NCBI GenBank assembly: GCA_963740055.1
Contig: CAVUCL010000005.1
Span: 248,001 to 312,000, forward strand
Reading direction: 5' to 3'
DNA: 64,000 nucleotides
Source: WHSW01 sp963740055
GTDB lineage: Bacteria > Actinomycetota > Thermoleophilia > Solirubrobacterales > 70-9
Below are positions 18,930-26,290 of this stretch, piece by piece. Position 1 is the stretch's first letter, and each line of letters starts with the position of its first letter. The notes below the pieces were generated by a model. It was not told where the DNA came from. It was given only the letters and a program-made list of their open reading frames with translations, and searched no databases. Position numbers and translations under genes: made by a program.

Positions 18930-19004
18930 GGTGAGCGTAGCTCAGCTGGTAGAGCTCCTGGTTGTGGTCCAGGCGGTCGTGGGTTCGAGTCCCATCGCTC
19001 ACCC
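18930..19004 (+). tRNA. tRNA-His (GTG anticodon)
   Basis: Acceptor GGTGAGC/GCTCACC, D-arm GCTC/GAGC, anticodon stem CCTGG/CCAGG with loop TTGTGGT (anticodon GTG), T-arm GTGGG-TTCGAGT-CCCAT. Discriminator base is C, as usual for histidine tRNA. Confidence 0.92.
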
Positions 19005-19063
19005 TCTCAGGAGCTCACAGCGCCAGCGACCGGCGCGCGCCAACGCGGGATACTGCGCGGGCG

Positions 19064-19462
19064 ATGTCGGAGGACGAAAACCTCGCGGTCGTCCGCAGAA
19101 CCATCGAAAGCTTCGCGAATGACGTCGAGACGTGGCTCGACACGCTCGATCCCGCGGTCGAGTGGTATCCCGCGGAGGAGCACCAAACCCTCTTGCTCGG
19201 TCGGGATGCTGCCCTGAGGCGCCGAGAACGCTGGCGCGAAACCTTTCAGGAGGGGACCTACGGCCTCGAGATCCAGGAACTGAGCGGGAACGGGGAGAAC
19301 GTGTTCTCCGTCCTCCGCGAATGGGGCCAAGGTCGGGGGAGCGGGATCGTGGTTGAGGATCATGACTATGCGCACTGGAAGGTGCGCAACGGGAAGATCG
19401 TGTACTGCTACGAGTACGGGACCCGCAACGAAGCCCTCGAAGCCGCCGGGCTCTCGGAGTAG
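19064..19462 (+). CDS. SnoaL/NTF2-like protein
   Basis: 132 residues of the SnoaL-like cone fold: NLAVVRRTIESFAND near the N-terminus, LDPAVEWYPAEE, a central LLGRDAALRRRERWRETF and a C-terminal KIVYCYEYGTRNEALEAAGL. Such proteins are ketosteroid-isomerase-like; most have no known substrate. Codon use is visibly less G/C-biased than in its neighbours (GAA, CAA, AAA, CTT are common), which hints at recent acquisition. Confidence 0.7.
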   Translation: MSEDENLAVVRRTIESFANDVETWLDTLDPAVEWYPAEEHQTLLLGRDAALRRRERWRETFQEGTYGLEIQELSGNGENVFSVLREWGQGRGSGIVVEDHDYAHWKVRNGKIVYCYEYGTRNEALEAAGLSE

Positions 19463-19501
19463 CACGAGGTGCGACGGTTGCGCCCGCCGCGGCCCAGCGG
19501 A

Positions 19502-19507
19502 TAGGGT
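19502..19507 (+). promoter_or_regulatory. -10-like TAGGGT for the UspA gene
   Basis: GATAGGGTGGC with TAGGGT exactly 6 nt from the ATG at 19514. The same GATAGGGTGGC block occurs before the gene at 60272. Confidence 0.5.
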
Positions 19508-19513
19508 GGCTCG

Positions 19514-19933
19514 ATGATCTCCACGGTGGCGGTCGGGACAGATGGCTCGACGACGGCGGACGAGGCGGTCAAGGAGGCGGCCGAGATCGCGCGTCGCTTC
19601 GACGCCAGGCTGGTGCTCCTGAGCGCGTTTGCGGAAGGCGGCGGCGCGCCCGCCGGCGACGACATCGAGCTCCAGTGGGCGTCGAACCCGTCGGCTCGGG
19701 TGAAGTCGATGCTCGAGCGGACCGAGGCCGATCTGCGCTCGGGCGGAATCGAGTGCGAGACGCGGATCGGCGGGGGCGAACCGTCCGAGGTCCTGGTGCG
19801 ACTCGCCGCCGCCTGCGGCGCCGACCTGCTGGTGATCGGCAACAAGGGGATGCAGCGGCGGATGCTTGGCAGCGTGCCGAACAGCGTCACGCACAAGGCC
19901 GACTGCTCGGTGCTCGTCGTCAAGACGACGTGA
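19514..19933 (+). CDS. Universal stress protein (UspA family)
   Basis: 139 residues, single UspA domain. It starts ISTVAVGTDGST, with the ATP-binding aspartate in the first strand, and ends with GNKGMQRRMLGSVPNSVTHKADCSVLVV, the G-x2-G-x9-G(S/T) ATP-binding loop. It is therefore expected to bind ATP. Leaderless promoter signal directly upstream. Confidence 0.88.
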   Translation: MISTVAVGTDGSTTADEAVKEAAEIARRFDARLVLLSAFAEGGGAPAGDDIELQWASNPSARVKSMLERTEADLRSGGIECETRIGGGEPSEVLVRLAAACGADLLVIGNKGMQRRMLGSVPNSVTHKADCSVLVVKTT

Positions 19934-20023
19934 GGCTCGGCAAACGTCCCGGAGCCGCAGGATCTTCGGCTATGGGACGACTGTCCCGGTGAACGTTTCG
20001 CGACCTTCGTCGGAGCCGGGTGC

Positions 20024-20464
20024 CTAGCTTCGCGTCTCGAGCAGCTGCTTGAGCGCGGCCAGGTCGCGCTTCAGGCCGGAGCGGACGATCGGGCCGAGCA
20101 CCGGGCGCAGGAGGCGGTCCGCTCCAGTCGGGCGGAGCTCGATCTCGTAGGTGAACGAGGCCCCGTCCCCCGCGGGGCGGACGGTGCGCGCGCCGGCGAG
20201 CTCGCCGATCGTGCCCGCGCCCGTGAACCGGTAGGAGACCTCGGGCTCGAACTCGGTGACCACGGTGTCGGCGATGTAGTCGCGCCCGGAGTTGCGAACG
20301 ACCTCGTGCACCTTGGTCCCGAGCGCCGCCGGACCGGGTGGGTCGGGCGTCATCTCGCGCAGCCCCCGCCGCCAGCGGCGGTCGAGCCCGTAGTCGGCGA
20401 TCGCGTCCCAGACCTCGGCCGGCGGACGTTCGATCCGCACCGACTCCTCGACGTGAACGCTCAT
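20024..20464 (-). CDS. SRPBCC (START/Bet v1-like) family protein
   Basis: 146 residues, helix-grip fold: starts VHVEESVRIERPPAEVWDAIADYG, the standard first strand and helices of polyketide-cyclase/dehydratase-like proteins, and ends in the long C-terminal helix SGLKRDLAALKQLLE. It probably binds a hydrophobic ligand. GAGGGGG lies just upstream of the ATG. It is convergent with uspA. Confidence 0.78.
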   Translation of the reverse strand: MSVHVEESVRIERPPAEVWDAIADYGLDRRWRRGLREMTPDPPGPAALGTKVHEVVRNSGRDYIADTVVTEFEPEVSYRFTGAGTIGELAGARTVRPAGDGASFTYEIELRPTGADRLLRPVLGPIVRSGLKRDLAALKQLLETRS

Positions 20465-20539
20465 CGTTCCCCCTCTCGTCGCTCGCCCCGGCGCTCGTCG
20501 CCCGGCGCGGCGCGAGCATCTCACACCGAGGGCGGCCGC

Positions 20540-20545
20540 TAGATT
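20540..20545 (+). promoter_or_regulatory. -10-like TAGATT for the DUF2283 gene
   Basis: TAGATT is 8 nt before the ATG at 20554, without a Shine-Dalgarno. Confidence 0.45.
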
Positions 20546-20553
20546 CGAAAGCG

Positions 20554-20826
20554 ATGCGCGCCGGCACGCTCTCGTTCACCAGCGTCACCTACGACCCTCC
20601 GGGCGACGTCCTCTACGCGCGGCTGAGCGGTGCGCGCGACGCTTCGCGCGAGCGCACCGAGGAGGGCGACGTCTGGACCTACGACGATCGCGGCCAGCCG
20701 ACCGGGGTGATCGTGATGGAGCCGCGCGAGCGGCTCGAGCGCGACGGCGCGGTCTACGTCACCGTGCCCAGCGGGGCACGCGAGCGCCTCCGCGGCGTCG
20801 AGTCCGCGATCCGCGAGCCCGCCTGA
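20554..20826 (+). CDS. DUF2283-like small protein
   Basis: 90 residues: VTYDPPGDVLYARLS followed by a charged turn and DVWTYDDRGQPTGVIVMEPRERL. This YDPxxDxLY...YDxxGxxxGxxI pattern is that of DUF2283, a small beta-rich protein of unknown role. It is transcribed divergently from the SRPBCC gene. Confidence 0.7.
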   Translation: MRAGTLSFTSVTYDPPGDVLYARLSGARDASRERTEEGDVWTYDDRGQPTGVIVMEPRERLERDGAVYVTVPSGARERLRGVESAIREPA

Positions 20827-20847
20827 GCCGGCGGGCGGGGCGCCGGG

Positions 20848-21285
20848 TCAGTCGGCGATCCACTCCTGGCGGCCGCTGTCGCAGTCGCGAATCGCACCGT
20901 CGCTGGTCTCGATGTCGCCGGAGAAGCGGAAGCTGCCGATCGCCTTGCGGCTGCCGACCCGCCCGCGCAGGTTGAAGACCGTGTCGCCGTTGTCGTTGCG
21001 GTCGTGGAACCGGCGCCGCTCGCCGATCAGGATCTTGCCCTGAAGCGTCGCTCGGCGCATCTCCTGCTCGACGCCGCCCTCGCACTGGACGACGAAGTCG
21101 CGGACGACGAACTTTGAGACGTAGTTGCGGTCGTTGTTGTCCACCTCGGTGCGCAGCTTCACCGATGCTCCGCGCTCGGCTTCGAGCTCACCGAGGTAGA
21201 CGTTGGGGGCGATCGCCCGGGCGCCCGCGAACGCGGGAATCGCCAGCACGAGCGCGAGGCTTGAGGCGAGCAGGGTGCGCTTCAC
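20848..21285 (-). CDS. Small secreted protein (paralogue of the 32649-33080 product)
   Basis: 145 residues with a clear signal peptide (residues 1-24, ending ARA). The mature part is beta-rich, with two cysteines (VVQCEGG and IRDCDSG) and the series GSFRFSGDIETSDGAIRDC...W. The spacing resembles the secreted protein at 32649-33080 (RVSGKFRRNGRVVKG, SGCGTDNVRW). The start GTG has GGAGG 10 nt upstream. No function is recognised. Confidence 0.65.
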   Translation of the reverse strand: MKRTLLASSLALVLAIPAFAGARAIAPNVYLGELEAERGASVKLRTEVDNNDRNYVSKFVVRDFVVQCEGGVEQEMRRATLQGKILIGERRRFHDRNDNGDTVFNLRGRVGSRKAIGSFRFSGDIETSDGAIRDCDSGRQEWIAD

Positions 21286-21390
21286 TGGATCCGGTACCTC
21301 CGTGTTCGGGTTCCTGGCCTGCGCCAGCCTAACGCCCGACCGGCGCTCGTTCGCCGATCGGGCGCGTGCGGGCTGGCTCGGGGGCGCTCG

Positions 21391-21852
21391 CTACTTGACG
21401 CCCTTGATGCAGGTCAGGTGCGAGCTGAGGTTGAAATCGGCCGCCAGGCTGGGGTCGGGAAAGCCGATCAGCACGTGGTAGTACTGATTGCCCTCGACGT
21501 AGGAGCCCTGCTGGAAGACGTTCACGTCCTCGGGGAAGACGCCGCCCTCGACCACTCGCGACTTGCCCGGGCACTTGCCCAGCCGCACGTCGATGTAGGG
21601 GCCGGTGCCGGGCGGCGAGGGGACGACGTCGACCGGCGACGGTGCGCCGGTCAGGTAGATCATCTTCGCCTTCTTGGCCTTCTTCGCCTTGCGGGCGTTG
21701 ACCGCCGACGCGTTCGCCTTCTGCATCTCGATCTCGACCGTGGCGTAGCCGGGCCGCTGCGGCGCGCCGCCGCCGAGCACGTTCGTCGCCATCGTCGCCG
21801 CGACTGCGGCCGCCGCCACCGCGGCGATGCCGAGGGTCCACTTCCTGCGCAT
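21391..21852 (-). CDS. Secreted or membrane-anchored hypothetical protein
   Basis: Signal/anchor segment LGIAAVAAAAVAATMATNVLGGG, then a linker with a run of lysine/alanine (ARKAKKAKKAKM) and a globular part with two cysteines (GKCPGKSRVVEGG, LTCIKGVK). The ATG at 21852 has GGAGG 8 nt upstream. No known domain is recognised. Confidence 0.6.
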   Translation of the reverse strand: MRRKWTLGIAAVAAAAVAATMATNVLGGGAPQRPGYATVEIEMQKANASAVNARKAKKAKKAKMIYLTGAPSPVDVVPSPPGTGPYIDVRLGKCPGKSRVVEGGVFPEDVNVFQQGSYVEGNQYYHVLIGFPDPSLAADFNLSSHLTCIKGVK

Positions 21853-21968
21853 CTTGAGACCTCCATCTAGCGGCCGTCCCTGTGCGGCCGATCTTGGTCG
21901 CGACTCTACCCCGGTTTCGCGACCGACCCTCACATCGGCGCGTCGGTCATCGTTTCAATGGACGAGCA

Positions 21969-22472
21969 GTGAGCCCGACCGCGACCAAGCACCCAGGCGC
22001 CGCCCGGGCGCCGTTTCAGCGCTTCCTCGACGAGCACCGCGAGCCGGTGCTCGGCTTCCTGCGCGCGGCGGTCGGCCCCAGCGACGCCGACGACTGCTTC
22101 CAGGAGACCTTCATCGCCGCGCTGCGCGGCTACGAGCGCATGGACGGGCGCCATCCCCGCGCCTGGGTGATGACGATCGCCCGCCGCAAGGCGATCGACC
22201 ACCACCGCGCCCGCGCCCGGCGCCCCGAGCCGCGGGGGGAGCTGCCCGAGATCGCGGTCACCGACGAGCTCGAGGATCGCGAGGTCTGGAACGCCGTCGC
22301 CCGCCTCGCCGACGGCCAGCGCGACGCGGTCGCGCTGCGCTACGGCGCCGACCTGCCCTATCGCGAGATCGCCGCGGCGCTCGATTGCAGCGAGGCGGCG
22401 GCGCGCAGGCGGGTCGCCGACGGGCTCGCCGCGCTGCGCAAGATCATCGACAGAGAGGAGGCGACGCGATGA
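21969..22472 (+). CDS. ECF-type RNA polymerase sigma factor
   Basis: 167 residues with sigma region 2 (FLDEHREPVLGFLRAAVG, DADDCFQETFIAALRGYERMDG, PRAWVMTIARRKAIDHHRAR) and region 4 (LADGQRDAVALRYGADLPYREIAAALDCSEAAARRRVADGLAALRK). The GTG at 21969 was chosen as the start. Its stop overlaps the start of the ogt gene (ATGA), so the two are one unit and this sigma factor probably controls an alkylation response. No anti-sigma gene is adjacent. Confidence 0.85.
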   Translation: MSPTATKHPGAARAPFQRFLDEHREPVLGFLRAAVGPSDADDCFQETFIAALRGYERMDGRHPRAWVMTIARRKAIDHHRARARRPEPRGELPEIAVTDELEDREVWNAVARLADGQRDAVALRYGADLPYREIAAALDCSEAAARRRVADGLAALRKIIDREEATR

Positions 22473-23080
22473 GCGAAGCCGACCGGATCACCACGGCGCT
22501 GGGGCGCGGCCTCGACACGGAGTCGCGTGACGCGGCCACCCGGCTCGCCGACCGCGCCGAGCGCGAGCGGCTCGCCGACGTCGCCTACGCGACCTACGAG
22601 TCGCCGCTCGGGACCGGCTACGTCGCCGCGACCGAGCGCGGCCTCGTCGCCGTGCAGCTGCCGAACGCCGGCCTCGACGACTTCCTCGACCAGCTCGCGG
22701 CCGGGATCTCGCCGCGGGTGCTGGAGCTGCCGGCGCGGCTCGACCAGGCGCGCCGCGAGCTCGACGAGTACTTCGAAGGCCAGCGCCACGAGTTCGGCCT
22801 CGAGCTCGACTGGCGACTCGTCGGCGGCGGGTTCGCGGCGCGAGTCCTGCGCGAGACGGCGAAGGTCCCGTTCGGGGTCACGACGAGCTACGGCGAGGTC
22901 GCCGCGCGGGCCGGGAGCCCGCGCGCCTTCCGCGCCGCCGGCACGGCGCTTGGCCACAACCCGATCCCGCTCGTGGTTCCCTGCCATCGGGTGCTGCGCG
23001 CCGGCGGCGTGCTCGGCCAGTACGGCGGCGGGCCCGAGATGAAGGCGTTCCTGCTGCGGCTCGAGGGGGCGCTCGAGTAA
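22469..23080 (+). CDS. ogt: Methylated-DNA-protein-cysteine S-methyltransferase
   Basis: Suicide repair of O6-methylguanine: the alkyl group is moved to Cys172 in the motif PCHRV. VPFGVTTSYGEVAARAGSPRAFRAAG is the DNA-binding helix-turn-helix with the arginine finger. The N-terminal region of about 40 charged residues precedes the RNase-H-like domain. Translational coupling to the ECF sigma gene upstream implies shared regulation. Confidence 0.9.
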   Translation: MSEADRITTALGRGLDTESRDAATRLADRAERERLADVAYATYESPLGTGYVAATERGLVAVQLPNAGLDDFLDQLAAGISPRVLELPARLDQARRELDEYFEGQRHEFGLELDWRLVGGGFAARVLRETAKVPFGVTTSYGEVAARAGSPRAFRAAGTALGHNPIPLVVPCHRVLRAGGVLGQYGGGPEMKAFLLRLEGALE

Positions 23081-23176
23081 GAAGCTGCCTTTCGCGCTCG
23101 CCCGGGAGCGCGAAGGCGGCCGAGTGAGTGATAATCAGCCCGCCGCCAACCACGTGAAGGAGAGGTCGCTGCGCAT

Positions 23177-23761
23177 ATGACCGTCGTGCTGATCATCGTC
23201 GGGGTAGCCCTGCTGCTCGGGCTCGCCTACATCCTGATCCGCAACTCGATCATCGGGTCGCGAAACCGCGTCGACGAGGCCTGGTCCGGAATCGACGTCC
23301 AGCTCAAGCGCCGGCACGATCTTGTCCCGAACCTGGTCGAGACGGTGAAGGGCTACGCGCAGCACGAGCGCGAGACGTTCGAGAAGGTGACTCAGGCCCG
23401 GGCGGCGGCGATGCAGGCCGAGGGCCCGGCGCAGGCGAGCCAGGCCGAGGGGATGCTGAGCCAGGCGCTCGGTGGGCTGCGGGTCGTCGCCGAGCAGTAC
23501 CCGGAGCTGCGCGCGACCGAGAACTTCCAGCAGCTCTCGCGCAACCTGTCCGAGCTCGAGGACGAGATCCAGGCCTCGCGGCGGATCTACAACTCGAACG
23601 TGCAGGCCTACAACACCAAGATCCAGATCTTCCCGAACTCGGTCGTCGCCGGGGCGGGCGGATTCACCGCGCGCGAGTTCTTCGAGATCGAGGACGCGAC
23701 CGAACGCGAGCCGGTCTCGGTCTCGTTCACGCAGCCGCCCCCGCCGGCACCCGCCCAGTAG
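23177..23761 (+). CDS. lemA: LemA family protein
   Basis: 194 residues: one N-terminal membrane segment (residues 3-22), then the conserved RNRVDEAWSGIDVQLKRRHDLVPNLVETVKGYAQHE, the diagnostic LemA block, a coiled helical bundle and YNTKIQIFPNSVVAG near the end. The role is unclear across bacteria. GAAGGAGAGG precedes the ATG. The (p)ppGpp-hydrolase-like gene follows after 15 bp. Confidence 0.92.
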   Translation: MTVVLIIVGVALLLGLAYILIRNSIIGSRNRVDEAWSGIDVQLKRRHDLVPNLVETVKGYAQHERETFEKVTQARAAAMQAEGPAQASQAEGMLSQALGGLRVVAEQYPELRATENFQQLSRNLSELEDEIQASRRIYNSNVQAYNTKIQIFPNSVVAGAGGFTAREFFEIEDATEREPVSVSFTQPPPPAPAQ

Positions 23762-23776
23762 CGGTCGCGGCGCCCC

Positions 23777-24358
23777 GTGGCCGAGGCCGGGATGCTCGAG
23801 GCCGCCCTCGCGGTGGCCGCAGACGCCCATCGGGGCCAGACCCGTGCCGGCGGTTCGCCCTACCTCGGTCACCCGCTGCGCGTCTGCGAGCTGCTCGCGC
23901 AGGCCGGTGCGCCGCGAACGATGCTCGTCGCGGCGCTCCTCCACGACGCGGTCGAGGACTCCGAGCTCTCGCTTGGCGACGTCGTCGAGCGCTTCGGGGT
24001 CGAGGTCGGCGAGCTGGTCGGCGCGCTGACCGAGGACGCCGCGATCGAGGCCTGGGTCGAGCGCAAGCAGGCACTGCGGACGCAGGTCGCCGAGGCCGGG
24101 GAGTCCGCGGCGCAGATCTACTGCGCCGACAAGCTCGCCAACCTGGCCGAGATGCGGGCGCTGTACGCGGAGCTGGGTGAGGCGGCGATCGACCTGCACA
24201 AGGCGCCCAGCCTCGACCTGCGGGTCGCCGCCTGGCGCGCCGACCTGGAGATGGTCGAGCGGGTCGCCGCCGGGTTCGAGCTCGCCCGCGGCCTGGGCGA
24301 CGGGCTCGACGCGTTCGCCGCCGAGCGGCGGGCGGCCGGGCGCACGACGAGCGTCTGA
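23777..24358 (+). CDS. HD-domain (p)ppGpp hydrolase-like protein
   Basis: 193 residues of the RelA/SpoT HD domain alone (MESH1/small alarmone hydrolase type). Visible metal motifs: AADAHRGQTRAGGSPYLGHPLRV (H..H), LLHDAVEDSE (HD) and the later DKLANLAEM (D). Such enzymes remove the 3' pyrophosphate of (p)ppGpp or act on related nucleotides. There is no synthetase or TGS domain. GTG start, 15 bp after lemA. Confidence 0.82.
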   Translation: MAEAGMLEAALAVAADAHRGQTRAGGSPYLGHPLRVCELLAQAGAPRTMLVAALLHDAVEDSELSLGDVVERFGVEVGELVGALTEDAAIEAWVERKQALRTQVAEAGESAAQIYCADKLANLAEMRALYAELGEAAIDLHKAPSLDLRVAAWRADLEMVERVAAGFELARGLGDGLDAFAAERRAAGRTTSV

Positions 24359-24410
24359 AAGGGATCGTCGACGGGCAGGAGGCCGGGCGCCGGGGCTGAA
24401 CCGAAGAGGG

Positions 24411-25385
24411 GTGATCGTCGATTGCGCGCATTACCTCGACGGAGAGCGCCAGCACGACGAGCCGCTCGAGATCGAGGCCGCGGCCGAGATCGCGGGCTCG
24501 GGCGCCGAGGGCGAGTTCGTCTGGCTCGGCCTGCGCGAGCCCTCCGACGCCGAGCTCGAGCGGGCCCAGCGCGCGTTCGGGCTCAACGAGCTCGCGGTCG
24601 AGGACGCCCGCCACGCTCACCAGCGACCGAAGCTCGAGGACTACGACGGCTCGGTCTTCATCGTCCTGCGCCCGGCTCGCTACGACGACGAAACCGAGTC
24701 GGTGGAGTTCGGCGAGATCCACGTCTTCCTCTCGCGCACCTACGCGATCGCGGTCCGCCGCGGCGAGGCGAGCGAGCTGCAGCCGGCCCGCCAGCGCCTC
24801 GAGCAGTCCGAGCTGCTCGCCCACGGCGTCGGCGCGGTCGCCTGGGCGGTGCTCGACAAGGTCGTCGACGACTACCGCCCGGTGGTCGACGGCATCGACA
24901 CCGACATCCAGGAGGTCGAGCAGGACATCTTCGCCCGCGGCAGCGACTCGACCGAGCGCATCTACTTCCTCAAGCGCGAGGTGATCGAGTTCCACCGCGC
25001 GGTCTCGCCGCTGCTGCCGGCGCTCGAGGCGCTCGAACGCGGCGCCTACCCGCAGATCGACGACGAGCTGCGCCGCTACTTCCGCGACGTCGCCGACCAC
25101 GCGCGTCGCGTCGACGAGCAGGTCAACTCGCAGCGCGAGCTGCTGACCTCGATCCTGGAGGCGAACCTGGCGCTGCTCTCGGTGAAGCAGAACGAGGTCG
25201 TGCGCTCGATCTCGGGCTGGGCGGCGATCATCGCCGTGCCCACCTTCCTCGCCTCGATCTGGGGGATGAACTTCACCCACATGCCCGAGCTCGACCAGCC
25301 CTGGGGCTACTGGGTCGCGCTCGCGATGATGGCGGTCGCGGTCGTCGCGCTGTACCGCTTCTTCCGCCGCATCGACTGGCTCTGA
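24411..25385 (+). CDS. corA: CorA-family magnesium/cobalt transporter
   Basis: 324 residues: a large cytoplasmic domain (VWLGLREPSDAELE, LAVEDARHAHQRPKLEDY) followed by the long stalk helix and two C-terminal membrane helices separated by the signature GMNF (WGMNFTHMPEL). Forms a pentameric channel. The start GTG at 24411 follows a G-rich sequence without a well-spaced Shine-Dalgarno. Confidence 0.9.
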   Translation: MIVDCAHYLDGERQHDEPLEIEAAAEIAGSGAEGEFVWLGLREPSDAELERAQRAFGLNELAVEDARHAHQRPKLEDYDGSVFIVLRPARYDDETESVEFGEIHVFLSRTYAIAVRRGEASELQPARQRLEQSELLAHGVGAVAWAVLDKVVDDYRPVVDGIDTDIQEVEQDIFARGSDSTERIYFLKREVIEFHRAVSPLLPALEALERGAYPQIDDELRRYFRDVADHARRVDEQVNSQRELLTSILEANLALLSVKQNEVVRSISGWAAIIAVPTFLASIWGMNFTHMPELDQPWGYWVALAMMAVAVVALYRFFRRIDWL

Positions 25386-25412
25386 GCGCCGGAGCCGGCC
25401 CCGTGCGCTCGC

Positions 25413-25418
25413 TACGCT
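25413..25418 (+). promoter_or_regulatory. -10-like TACGCT for the ctaG gene
   Basis: TACGCT is 7 nt before the ATG at 25426; no Shine-Dalgarno is seen. Confidence 0.45.
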
Positions 25419-25425
25419 GACGCGA

Positions 25426-26290
25426 ATGATCGATGTAGCTGCGCCGCTTCTGCTGGTCGCAGTGGCGGTGGCCTACGCGCGCCGGGTCTCGACCCTCGCC
25501 CGGCGCGAGCGACCGGTCGGCGTCTGGCGCCAGGTCTCGTTCGCGTCGGGGTTGCTGCTGCTCCTGGTCGCCGACCTGCCGCCGCTGGCGACGATCGCCG
25601 AGGAGCTCGTCGTCGCGCACATGGTCCAGCACCTGCTGATCGCCGACCTCGCCGGGCTCCTGCTCGCGCTCGGGCTCACCGGCCCGATCCTGCAGCCGCT
25701 GCTCGCCGTCCGCGGCCTCGGCTGGCTGCGGGCGCTCGGCAACCCGCTCGTCGCGCTGCCGCTGTGGGCGCTCAACCTCTACCTCTGGCACCTCTCGGCG
25801 CTGTACGAGGGGGTGTTGACGAGCCCGCTGCTGCATTTCGCCCAGCACGCCTGCTTCTTCACCTTCGGGCTCGCGATGTGGCTGCCGCTGGTCGGTCCGC
25901 TGCCGAAGCCGGCCTGGTTCGGCGACGGGGCGATGCTGGGCTACATCGTCGATCGTGCGGATGCTCGAGGCGGTGCTCGCGAACGTGCTGATCTGGTCGG
26001 GCTCGGTGCTCTACCCCGACTACGCGCCGGGAGAGGCCGAGTGGGAGATCAGCCCACTCGCCGACCAGGGCGCGGCGGGCAACGTGATGATGATCTGGAC
26101 CGGGACCGTGACCCTGGGGCTGTTCACGTGGCTGTTCATGCGCGCCGCGAACCGCAGCCACGAGAAGCAGGAGTTGATCGAGCTCGCCCAGTCGCACGGG
26201 GTCGAGCTCGATCCGGCGCGCGCCGGGCGCGCCGTCGCCGCCGGCCAGGGCGAGCGCCTGCGCGAGCGGATCCTCGGGGGTGGCGCGTGA
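25426..26290 (+). CDS. CtaG-type cytochrome c oxidase assembly membrane protein
   Basis: Polytopic membrane protein of the caa3-CtaG family: AHMVQHLLIADLAGLLLALG (the conserved MxQH histidine), WALNLYLWHLSALYEG, FAQHACFFTFGLAMWLPLVG, and a C-terminal half GSVLYPDYAPG. These histidines are thought to handle copper during oxidase assembly. One extra base near 25951 breaks the frame. The stop overlaps the start of the next gene (GTGA). Confidence 0.8.
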
